The notes: generated from the letters alone by a model not told the origin. A stretch of DNA of 8,170 nucleotides from Paludibacteraceae bacterium (GCA_947445425.1 CANFFA010000087.1:1-8170), one strand, 5' to 3'; positions 1-6,652 are shown, numbered from the stretch's first letter. Made by a program: numbers and translations.

Positions 1-41
1 AATAGGATCCCGTTAATAAATCAACCACCACTTTTAGAGAC

Positions 42-80
42 CTAAACTTGTAACTCGTAACTTTTTCTAAACTTGTAACT
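42..80 (+). repeat. Pair of 14-bp direct repeats in the leader of the DUF2779 gene
   Basis: The 14-mer CTAAACTTGTAACT occurs at 42-55 and again at 67-80, a period of 25 bp, and a third GTAACT lies between them at 57-62. The second copy ends four bases before the ATG at 85, so the repeats would lie in the leader or just upstream of it. No TAnnTTTG box is visible in the 84 bases available, so the promoter may sit left of the window. The role is unknown; short AACTTG-type iterations may be replication-slippage products. Confidence 0.6.
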
Positions 81-84
81 AAAG

Positions 85-1437
85 ATGCTTTCAAAATCAA
101 AATTCACCCGTGGCATCAATTGCCAAAAATCATTGTGGTTGTACGTCCATAATTTCGAGGCAAGAGCAGTCTCCGAAGCCACAGCCTCTCTCTTTGGCAC
201 TGGGATTAATGTAGGCGATTTGGCGCGTGAATATTTTCCCAATGGGGTGATGGCCGTTGAGGGCGATTATCCCAACCGTCAATCTGCCCAACGTACGCAG
301 GAGCTGATTGCACAAGGGGTAGAAACCATTTACGAAGCTACCTTTATCTACAACGATACCTTGGTGGCCGTGGACTTGATGCACAAACAAAACGGCCGTT
401 GGAGCTTGTACGAAGTAAAAAGTACCAACAGCGTGAAACCCCAACACATCAAAGATGTGGCTGTACAATACTATGTAGTACAAGGGAGTGGACTGGAGTT
501 AGAAGATGCCTATCTGATGCATTTCGACAGGGAATATGTGAAACGTGGAGCCATTGTACCCACTCAACTTTTTAAAGCAGAAAGTTTATTGGAACAAGTG
601 CTGGCCGTACAGTCAACTATTGCCGTGAACATCGAGCTCTTCCAAAACATGCTATTGGGCGATGAGCCTGAGGTATTGATGGGCATTCAATGCAAGAAAC
701 CTTATGAATGTGACTTTTGCGAGTATTGTAGTTGTCTGCCTTGTAACCAAAAAGAGAATGCTGAAGCTATTGAATTGAGTACTGAACATCAAGTGCAACC
801 ATCCAAAATTCAGGATTTTGTGCAAGGGTTGGAATATCCGATCTGCCATCTCGATTTTGAAACCATCATGCCCGCCGTGCCGATGTTTGATGAGTCACGT
901 CCCTACCAGCAAATTCCTTTTCAGTATTCGCTTCACACACAGCAACATCCCGACAGCGAAATTATCCATTCCGATTACTTGGCGGAAAGTAATCCCGATA
1001 TTGACCCTCGTCTTGATCTTATCACCCAAATGATAGCCGAAACAGCAGAGGCCAAAACGGTATTGGTCTATAATCTTCGATTTGAACGTGACCGTATTCA
1101 AGAGATGATGCGCGACTTTCCACTGTATGCGGCAACGCTCCAAACCATTATCGACCGAATGAAGGACCTGATGCACCCTTTCCAAAAAAAGCACTACACC
1201 ACCGAAGCATTGGGTAGAAAATACTCCATCAAATTGGTGCTACCCATGCTTTGCCCTGATGTATCGTACAATGAACTTGAAATCAACAACGGTATGGATG
1301 CCAGCTCCAAATTCCTCAATCTCTACTACTGTCCGGATGAAACGCTTATTGCCGAAACCCGCCACCACCTGCTTAAATATTGCCATTTGGATACGCTGGC
1401 GATGGTGAAGATATTGGAGGTGCTGCAAGGGGTTTAG
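85..1437 (+). CDS. DUF2779 protein: Cas4/RecB-like nuclease fused to a DEDD-type 3'-5' exonuclease domain
   Basis: This 450-residue protein has the two-part layout of the DUF2779 family (PF11074). Residues 1-220 resemble Cas4/RecB PD-(D/E)XK nucleases: an early cysteine (C13, in GINCQKSLWL), D97, the E110-V-K112 pair, and a cysteine cluster at C203, C209, C212, C215, C217 and C220. Such clusters hold an iron-sulfur cluster in Cas4-like enzymes. Residues 250-450 look like a DEDD exonuclease: D257-F-E259 in HLDFET, Y329-N and F333-E334, D361 in DLMHPF, and D436 in YCHLDTLAM. The family motif SIKLVLPML (381-389) is also present. It probably cuts DNA or RNA in the cytoplasm; the substrate is not known to me. 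ATG 85 is the only sensible start, because an in-frame TAA lies at 76-78. Length is close to that usual for the family. It stands alone: 174 bp and a possible weak hairpin separate it from the next gene, and no cas gene or CRISPR array is nearby. Family call firm; activities inferred. Confidence 0.88.
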   Translation: MLSKSKFTRGINCQKSLWLYVHNFEARAVSEATASLFGTGINVGDLAREYFPNGVMAVEGDYPNRQSAQRTQELIAQGVETIYEATFIYNDTLVAVDLMHKQNGRWSLYEVKSTNSVKPQHIKDVAVQYYVVQGSGLELEDAYLMHFDREYVKRGAIVPTQLFKAESLLEQVLAVQSTIAVNIELFQNMLLGDEPEVLMGIQCKKPYECDFCEYCSCLPCNQKENAEAIELSTEHQVQPSKIQDFVQGLEYPICHLDFETIMPAVPMFDESRPYQQIPFQYSLHTQQHPDSEIIHSDYLAESNPDIDPRLDLITQMIAETAEAKTVLVYNLRFERDRIQEMMRDFPLYAATLQTIIDRMKDLMHPFQKKHYTTEALGRKYSIKLVLPMLCPDVSYNELEINNGMDASSKFLNLYYCPDETLIAETRHHLLKYCHLDTLAMVKILEVLQGV

Positions 1438-1460
1438 TAATCAGAATTAATGTATTGTAT

Positions 1461-1509
1461 AAAATCGGCGGTTTTAGAGGGTTGAAAATCTTATCATTTT
1501 TTTTTGTTT
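1461..1509 (+). terminator. Possible weak terminator after the DUF2779 gene (conserved small hairpin plus T tract)
   Basis: GGTTTT (1470-1475) can pair with AAAATC (1485-1490), using one G-T wobble, around a nine-base loop. A run of T follows from about 1497. The stem is weak for a terminator. A close copy of the same hairpin, with a 6-bp Watson-Crick stem, occurs at 2273-2293, so this may instead be a small dispersed element or a leader structure. Confidence 0.3.
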
Positions 1510-1559
1510 GTTAAAATGCTTATATTCAAATTATTATATATTTTATGCTGTGCTTAGTA

Positions 1560-1584
1560 TTGGCGTATCGCTACTCTATTTTTG
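1560..1584 (+). promoter_or_regulatory. Promoter-like box TTG-N14-TATTTTTG ahead of the Trp-repeat gene
   Basis: TATTTTTG at 1577-1584 fits the Bacteroidota -7 consensus TAnnTTTG exactly and ends 27 bases before the ATG at 1612. A TTG lies at 1560-1562, but the 14-bp spacer is shorter than the usual 18 or so, so it may not be the true -33 element. Nearly the same arrangement (ATTGGC, 14-bp spacer, CTCTA, then TTTG) occurs ahead of the DnaE-like gene. Confidence 0.5.
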
Positions 1585-1611
1585 CATCATAAACCAATTA
1601 AAATATAAAGT

Positions 1612-2202
1612 ATGATTGCAAATTATGAATCAAGTCGTTTTGAAGAAGAATTTTTAAAGAAAATGCGCGAAAGCGATGTGTGGAAAAAGATATCGGAAAG
1701 TGACGATCTGAATTGGTCGGAAGCTCTTATTGACAAGTATGCCGACCAATGGGACTGGGAAGAGCTATGTAACAATAGGAACATTCCTTGGACAGAAAGT
1801 CTTATTGAAAAGTACAAGAACAGAATTCACTGGGAGAACCTAACAAATACATTATTTCGTTGCTACCCAAGGTATTTAAGATCAAGTAGCATTGATATAA
1901 AATCTAACGATGAAGTGATAACACTATTGAAAAAATTTAGTGACTATTGGGACTGGAATAAAATTTCTCGCCAAGCCGAACTTAATTTCACTCCAGAACT
2001 GATTGATTCATTCAACAATAAATGGGTGTGGAAGGAATTGATAAACAATAGTGATGTAAAATGGAACTACCAACTTTTTGATCGTTTTAGGTTATATATC
2101 CCTCTACTAGACTTTGACAATTTAAAACACTCTTCACTTTGGTCGGCTTTGGTTGCTAAAGATCTAAAAATACTCACGGGAAAAATCCTCTCAGGACAAT
2201 GA
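1612..2202 (+). CDS. Hypothetical protein with 25-residue tryptophan-rich tandem repeats
   Basis: I cannot name this 196-residue protein. It is built from repeats of about 25 residues that begin at W24, W49 and W74, break, and resume at W115 and W140. The unit reads roughly W-x-x-[IL]-x5-[LIV]-x-[WF]-x3-L-I-[DE]-x-[YF], then four or so residues to the next W; examples are DKYADQWDW, EKYKNRIHW and DSFNNKWVW. Residues 80-110 interrupt the array and the C-terminus is degenerate. There is no signal peptide, membrane segment or enzymatic motif. The pattern suggests a compact all-helical solenoid, probably a cytoplasmic binding or scaffold protein. Similar WDW-type repeat proteins are, as I recall, common among Bacteroidota hypotheticals. 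ATG 1612 is supported by an in-frame TAA three codons upstream of the agt codon before it and by the TAnnTTTG box. A strong terminator follows, so it is a single-gene unit. Function unknown. Confidence 0.8.
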   Translation: MIANYESSRFEEEFLKKMRESDVWKKISESDDLNWSEALIDKYADQWDWEELCNNRNIPWTESLIEKYKNRIHWENLTNTLFRCYPRYLRSSSIDIKSNDEVITLLKKFSDYWDWNKISRQAELNFTPELIDSFNNKWVWKELINNSDVKWNYQLFDRFRLYIPLLDFDNLKHSSLWSALVAKDLKILTGKILSGQ

Positions 2203-2206
2203 GATT

Positions 2207-2246
2207 AAAAATAAGCCAATTGGGAACTTTTAATTGGCTTATTTTT
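2207..2246 (+). terminator. Strong intrinsic terminator, perfect 15-bp stem
   Basis: The arms AAAAATAAGCCAATT (2207-2221) and AATTGGCTTATTTTT (2232-2246) are exact reverse complements around the ten-base loop GGGAACTTTT. The stem contains a GCC/GGC core and the 3' arm ends in five T. It starts four bases after the stop codon of the Trp-repeat gene. Because the A and T tracts are symmetric it could work on either strand, but no gene arrives from the right. It separates this gene from the DnaE-like gene. Confidence 0.88.
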
Positions 2247-2439
2247 GAATTTTTGATTACCATAAAAATAGCGGTTTTGAAAGGTTGAAAACCTTTACTG
2301 GTACTTCTCGCCATCCATTGATTATATCGGTTTAAATTGATCTACTTATTTCGGCAAAGTATGCCACTTGTTAAAGTTGATTTTTACTTGATGAATTGAT
2401 TTATCAATAACTGGAATTTTGTATTTGCAATGCCACCCA
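2247..2439. other. Gene-free upstream region of the DnaE-like gene, with a hairpin and a cluster of TTGAT pentamers
   Basis: No ORF of note lies here. A small hairpin at 2273-2293 (GGTTTT, nine-base loop, AAAACC; alternatively AAAGGTT-GAA-AACCTTT at 2280-2296) closely matches one at 1470-1490. The pentamer TTGAT occurs six times on the + strand (starting at 2253, 2318, 2337, 2377, 2388 and 2396), more than expected by chance in about 150 bases. An ATTGAT-TT-ATCAAT inverted repeat lies near 2395-2408. These could be binding sites; nothing in the sequence proves it. Confidence 0.4.
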
Positions 2440-2464
2440 TTGGCATAACCCACCTCTACCTTTG
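2440..2464 (+). promoter_or_regulatory. Promoter-like box TTG-N14-TACCTTTG ahead of the DnaE-like gene
   Basis: TACCTTTG at 2457-2464 is an exact TAnnTTTG match and ends 35 bases before the ATG at 2500, giving a leader of roughly 30 bases. TTG at 2440-2442 stands 14 bp upstream, shorter than the usual spacing. It lies in a small inverted repeat, TGCCA (2431-2435) and TGGCA (2441-2445), that could be an operator half-site pair over the promoter. Confidence 0.6.
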
Positions 2465-2499
2465 TAGAATAATTATTCACCGATAAAATATTCTGCACC

Positions 2500-5175
2500 A
2501 TGAACTCCTTCGTACACCTACACGTCCACTCTCACTATTCACTCCTTGATGGGTTGTCAACTATTCCCGGTCTTGTAGACAAAGCTATAAAGTTGGGAAT
2601 GCCAGCTATTGCCCTTACTGACCACGGTAATATGTTCGGAATAAAGGAGTTCTACAATTACACAAAAAAAAGAAACGAGCGAATTAAATCGAGGCTGCTT
2701 GATTTTGAAAATCGGCTTGAATTTGAAAAACTCTCTGAAATTAAAATCACTCAAATTAAGGATGAAATTGCTTTGTGTCAACAACAAATAATCAAGCCGA
2801 TACTTGGTTGTGAAGTCTATGTGGCATGTAGAGGGCATAAGTTAATATCGGGAAAAGAAGAGGGTGTTGGCTATCACTTGGTACTGTTGGCAAAAAATAA
2901 GAAAGGCTACGAAAACCTTTGTAAGTTGGTTTCACATGGTTGGAGGAAAGGTCTGAGTGCTAGTCCATGCATCGACCACGAACTCTTGGAGAAATACAGT
3001 GAAGGACTCATTGCATGCTCAGCAGGTTTGGAAGGAGAAATCAACAAGATAATAGAAAACGAGATTTTGGACGAAGCCGAAAAGGCTATCCTATGGTATA
3101 AGAGGGTGTTTGGTGACGATTTTTACATAGAGTTGCAACGTCACAATTCCGACAAACTTGATGGCGATAATAAAACTTACCACCAACAGATGATGCAAGG
3201 TAAATTGTTAGTGAAGTTAGCACAGAAAACGAACACCAAAATGGTGGCCACAAATGATGTTCACTTTGTAGAAAAGGAACATGGAGAAGCCCACGATAGC
3301 TTCATTTGTCTTAGTTCAGACACGGTTTTAGATGCCTCCAACCGAATACGCTATACCCAGCAAGAGTGGTTGAAATCAGCAGAGGAGATGCATCAAATAT
3401 TTGCCGATCTTCCAGAAGCAATTGCCAATGCTGTGGAGATTGCCAATAAAGTAGAATTCTACGACCTTGATGCTGAAGTAGAACTGCCCAAAATCCATCT
3501 GCCAGTTTCTTTTGGAACCGAAGAAAAATGCTATTCACCATTTGCGGAGCATCTACTTTTCACAGAGTTCAAAGATGGCTACTCTTATTTAAACACTCAC
3601 GAAAAATTGGACCGTCAAAGGCTTGAATCAGACTATCTGATACATCTCATCATGGAAGGTGGCAAATTTCGATATGGCGGGAAATTTAATGATGAGCAAT
3701 TAAATCGCATCACTTTCGAGACGAATGTTATCAAAATGATGGGGCAATCAGCTTATTTCCTTATCATTCATGAAATTGTTTTGGCAGCACGTAACATGAA
3801 TGTGTATGTTGGTCCTGGTTGTGGTTCAGTTGCCGGTTCATTGGTAGCGTATTGCTTGCGAATTACCAATATTGACCCCTTGAAACATGATTTATTGTTT
3901 GAACGGTTCATGCCTCCAGATCGTTACACGATGCCCAATATTGAACTGGATTTTGATGAAGAGGGGCGAGGAAAGGTACTCTGCTGGTTAGAAAAAAGGT
4001 GCGGAAAGGAACGAGTAGCGCGAATCATTGGTTGCCGAAAAATGGACATCAAAACTTCTATCCGAGATATGGCCCGTGTGCATGGAGTTCCTCAGCATGA
4101 AGCTGAACGATTGATCAAACTGATTCCAGATAAGTTACCAAAAACAGTAGATGGCAGATATACTAAACTAAATATTCCCAATTGCATTAAATACATTCCT
4201 GAATTAAAAGCCGCTCGAAATTCAGTTGACAAATCCCTTTCAGACACCTTGAAATGTGCAGAAATGTTAGATGGAACAGTAAGGTGCACGGATGTAAGTC
4301 GCTCTGGAGTGGTTATTTGTGATGAGGATTTAATAAACCAAGTTCCGCTGTGCAATGCCATTGACAAAGAAACCAAGGAGGAAATATTGGTTACACAATA
4401 CGAACGCTCTTACATTGACGAAATTGGATTGGTAGCTTTTGACATTTGGGGCTTAAAACATTTATCTATTCTAAAAGAAACTGGTTTCCTTATCAAAAAA
4501 CAGAAAGCCAGTGATTTTGATATAGATACCATTCCCATGGATGATTCAAAAACCTATCAACTTTTGAGTAAAGGATCAAATACAGGAACTTTCCAATTTT
4601 TATCCTTGAAAGTGCAAAAGGAACTTCCAAACCTTCAATCCACTCAATTTGAAGAGATGATAGCGATGTATGTATTATGTCGTCCAGGTTTAGAGCAACA
4701 GCTCTCTTCCTTTATCAATCGTAAAAATGGAATTGAAAAGATTGAATATCCTTTTCCTGAAATGGAAAAGGTATTGAAAAATAGTTATGGAATAATACTC
4801 TATCAAGAACAGATGATGAAGTTAAGTCGTTTGCTGGCTGGCTTCACAGCAGCTGAATCGCTCGATTTGTGGAGGGCAATGGGGAAACAGCTCCATGATA
4901 AAAAGGCTGCTATAAAAGTGCAGTTTATTAGGGGTTGTGAGAAAAATGGATTTGGTCCTCGTCCCAAATTGGAGCAAATATGGAACGACTGGGCAGTAAA
5001 TGCAAAATACAACTCTCTTAAATCGTACGCTACGTGTTCTGCATGGATCATCTACCAAACAGCCTATCTGGAAGCCCATTACCCTGATGAATTTAAAGCA
5101 GCGATGTCAACCTACAACAGAGAGAATCAGCCAGCAGTGGGGATGTGCATTGATGAATATAAATATCAGATTTGA
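2500..5175 (+). CDS. Truncated, divergent DNA polymerase III alpha (DnaE) paralogue; PHP site kept, polymerase site degenerate
   Basis: The 891 residues follow the order PHP domain, then C-family polymerase palm and fingers. The PHP ligand set looks complete: H8 and H10 (HLHVHS), D17, H42 (LTDHGN), E105 (GCEVY), H126, C173 and D253/H255 (NDVHF), so a metal-dependent phosphoesterase or exonuclease activity is plausible. The polymerase site is altered. The usual PDxDxDF reads PNIELDF (N480, E482, D484), with D648 kept; GPGRGS is GPGCGS (C441); the HxxGV-type segment is SRSGV (600-604); GTFQFES is GTFQFLS; FNKSHA is NSLKSYA (Y843). A charged helical insert fills about residues 55-97. The protein stops soon after the fingers and lacks the beta-binding, OB-fold and tau-binding C-terminus; replicative Bacteroidota DnaE is, from memory, about 1,400 residues or more. 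It is therefore unlikely to be the replicase and is not ImuC/DnaE2-like at its N-terminus. An open frame over 891 codons argues for selection. ATG 2500 has an in-frame TAA at 2470-2472. Function unknown. Confidence 0.85.
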   Translation: MNSFVHLHVHSHYSLLDGLSTIPGLVDKAIKLGMPAIALTDHGNMFGIKEFYNYTKKRNERIKSRLLDFENRLEFEKLSEIKITQIKDEIALCQQQIIKPILGCEVYVACRGHKLISGKEEGVGYHLVLLAKNKKGYENLCKLVSHGWRKGLSASPCIDHELLEKYSEGLIACSAGLEGEINKIIENEILDEAEKAILWYKRVFGDDFYIELQRHNSDKLDGDNKTYHQQMMQGKLLVKLAQKTNTKMVATNDVHFVEKEHGEAHDSFICLSSDTVLDASNRIRYTQQEWLKSAEEMHQIFADLPEAIANAVEIANKVEFYDLDAEVELPKIHLPVSFGTEEKCYSPFAEHLLFTEFKDGYSYLNTHEKLDRQRLESDYLIHLIMEGGKFRYGGKFNDEQLNRITFETNVIKMMGQSAYFLIIHEIVLAARNMNVYVGPGCGSVAGSLVAYCLRITNIDPLKHDLLFERFMPPDRYTMPNIELDFDEEGRGKVLCWLEKRCGKERVARIIGCRKMDIKTSIRDMARVHGVPQHEAERLIKLIPDKLPKTVDGRYTKLNIPNCIKYIPELKAARNSVDKSLSDTLKCAEMLDGTVRCTDVSRSGVVICDEDLINQVPLCNAIDKETKEEILVTQYERSYIDEIGLVAFDIWGLKHLSILKETGFLIKKQKASDFDIDTIPMDDSKTYQLLSKGSNTGTFQFLSLKVQKELPNLQSTQFEEMIAMYVLCRPGLEQQLSSFINRKNGIEKIEYPFPEMEKVLKNSYGIILYQEQMMKLSRLLAGFTAAESLDLWRAMGKQLHDKKAAIKVQFIRGCEKNGFGPRPKLEQIWNDWAVNAKYNSLKSYATCSAWIIYQTAYLEAHYPDEFKAAMSTYNRENQPAVGMCIDEYKYQI

Positions 5176-5215
5176 AATAAAATTCTGATGAAACATGGGT
5201 TTTGCTTTTTAGTAA

Positions 5216-5267
5216 TGTCACATTTATGGGGTAAAATATTTCATTTTTTGTCACAGATAGGGGGTAA
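5216..5267. repeat. Two 19-bp direct repeats 33 bp apart; possible mobile-element end
   Basis: TGTCACATTTATGGGGTAA (5216-5234) and TGTCACAGATAGGGGGTAA (5249-5267) agree at 16 of 19 positions and are 14 bp apart. They lie about 40 bp after the stop of the DnaE-like gene. Repeated TG-starting end motifs in the same orientation are typical of IS21-family termini, which carry multiple direct repeats at each end, so this could be a leftover IS end. No istA/istB gene and no inverted partner is visible in the window. A regulator-binding iteron pair is the alternative. Confidence 0.45.
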
Positions 5268-5269
5268 CC

Positions 5270-5290
5270 GGCTTTTTAAAGCTAATTTTT
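5270..5290 (+). terminator. Weak candidate terminator after the DnaE-like gene
   Basis: GGCTT (5270-5274) can pair with AAGCT (5279-5283) around a four-base loop, including one G-T wobble, and TAATTTTT follows. The stem is short. It lies between the convergent DnaE-like and ATPase genes, where a terminator would be expected. No better hairpin is visible in this 126-bp gap. Confidence 0.3.
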
Positions 5291-5301
5291 ATTAAAAATC
5301 A

Positions 5302-6624
5302 TCACTCTGCATTTTGCAAATTGGACACCGCATAAAGTGGATATACTTCTATATTATCATAGCATGCAAAGTTCTCTAACGAAATGCGGATTCCTTTTGG
5401 CGACTGTTTCAAATCCATAAAGATATTTAGGCTTTGCATACTCCCTTTGGTGCCGGATTTTACCTCTATGGGAATAATGGCGGTATCTTGTTGTATCAGG
5501 TAATCCACTTCGGCATTACTACTCTTGGCTTCGCGGTGCCAATAATACAGGCTTTGACGTTGATAACAAGCTGCTGATTTTACTAATTCCAAGCCCACAT
5601 TTAATTCGGCAAGTGCCCCCTTGTTGATGGATTCGAAATTGTTGTGAAGCAATATGTCTGCTAGCTTCAAACCCATTATGCGTTGAAAAATACCTGAATC
5701 AAAAACGATGAATTTTCGCATTTTAGGGTTTGTTTCGGCTCCCAAAGGTATCCCATTGGCAGAACTATGCGTTATGGGGAGTATCATTCCCGCCATAGTT
5801 AGCAATTCCAGGGCTTCTTTCACTTGTATGTGATTGGCGTCGGGCATTGCCTTACTGTAAACAAACTTCTGTCCGTTTTGCTCTACCACCGAGCGAAAAA
5901 CTAACCTTATAAACGCTGGCGAAACCCGCTTTTTGTATTTCGAAAAATCATCTTCATAAGCTGAAATCAAATTATCAATGACACGTTGGCATTTCAATAA
6001 ATCACCTCCCTCAAAGTAACTGGAAACCACCATGGGCATACCGCCCACAATCAAAAAACGCTTGTACAAATCGAGTGCTTTAGTATGAATACTCTCTTCC
6101 AAAGGATGTTGGGGATTGGCTTCTGCCAAGGCATTGCGCAATAGTTTGGCATCAGCGGCCTGGATAAACTCACCATACGAAAAAGGGTATAAATACAGTG
6201 AACTGACCCGCCCAACTCCAAAAGAGGGTAATTCAGCCAAAGCAAATTCGAGCAAAGAACCAGCAGCAATGACGTGTAGCTGAGGGTATTGTTCATAAAA
6301 AAAACGCAATGCCGAAATAGCAGGGATGCAGGATTGAATCTCGTCTAAGAAAAGAAGTGTTTTACCCGCAACAATTGGTTTGTCGTAAAGTACCGATAGC
6401 TTCTCGCAAATAGCATGGGGACGTAAATTGCCTTCAAAGACACTTTTGGCATTACCGTCTTGCTCAAAATTGACTTCCACAAAATTTGAAAATTGTCCAC
6501 TAAAATAGCGTACCACGGAAGATTTTCCCACTTGCCGTGCTCCTCTTATCATGAGTGGTTGTCGGTCGGTGTCATTCTTCCAACGAAGCAACTCTTTTTC
6601 GATATCTCTATTGTAGTAGGACAT
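5302..6624 (-). CDS. AAA_14 / DUF4143 family ATPase
   Basis: This 440-residue protein has the standard two-domain build of the family. The N-terminal AAA_14 P-loop ATPase shows Walker A GARQVGKS (28-35, K34), Walker B LLFLDEIQ (90-97, D94/E95), the AGSLLE motif (121-126) and the G-R pair in FGVGRVSSLYLYPFSYGEF (138-139). The C-terminal DUF4143 part contains E340 in AELNVGLEL, then E372-V-D374 and I-E387-V-K389, an arrangement like a PD-(D/E)XK nuclease core. Whether it cuts DNA is uncertain for this family. Its length is normal and no key residue is missing. It is cytoplasmic, with no signal peptide or membrane segment. Such ATPases are numerous in Bacteroidota and often sit alone, as here; their cellular role is poorly defined. 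The start at 6624 is well placed, about 28 bases downstream of a TATCTTTG box, and MSYYNRDIEKEL is a typical family N-terminus. It converges with the DnaE-like gene. Family call firm; biological role unknown. Confidence 0.92.
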   Translation of the reverse strand: MSYYNRDIEKELLRWKNDTDRQPLMIRGARQVGKSSVVRYFSGQFSNFVEVNFEQDGNAKSVFEGNLRPHAICEKLSVLYDKPIVAGKTLLFLDEIQSCIPAISALRFFYEQYPQLHVIAAGSLLEFALAELPSFGVGRVSSLYLYPFSYGEFIQAADAKLLRNALAEANPQHPLEESIHTKALDLYKRFLIVGGMPMVVSSYFEGGDLLKCQRVIDNLISAYEDDFSKYKKRVSPAFIRLVFRSVVEQNGQKFVYSKAMPDANHIQVKEALELLTMAGMILPITHSSANGIPLGAETNPKMRKFIVFDSGIFQRIMGLKLADILLHNNFESINKGALAELNVGLELVKSAACYQRQSLYYWHREAKSSNAEVDYLIQQDTAIIPIEVKSGTKGSMQSLNIFMDLKQSPKGIRISLENFACYDNIEVYPLYAVSNLQNAE

Positions 6625-6652
6625 AAGTTTGGTTATTATTTAGTTACAGCTA

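Noticed and set aside
130..483. 117-codon ORF on the minus strand
   Set aside because: It lies wholly inside the DUF2779 gene in antisense and shows no protein-family features.
85..1437. Annotating the first gene as cas4
   Set aside because: The nuclease half is Cas4-like, but the fused DEDD domain marks DUF2779, and no CRISPR array or other cas gene is present.
1560..1584. Sigma-54 promoter, because of TTGGC upstream
   Set aside because: The base pair expected at -12 (GC ten bases after GG) is CT here and at 2440-2464, while TAnnTTTG fits the primary sigma factor.
4092..4376. 94-codon minus-strand ORF
   Set aside because: Antisense to the polymerase region of the DnaE-like gene, which is well supported by homology on the other strand.
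5000..5188. 62-codon + strand ORF at the end of the DnaE-like gene, possibly a frameshifted C-terminus
   Set aside because: It overlaps residues clearly homologous to DnaE in the main frame and does not resemble the missing DnaE C-terminal sequence.
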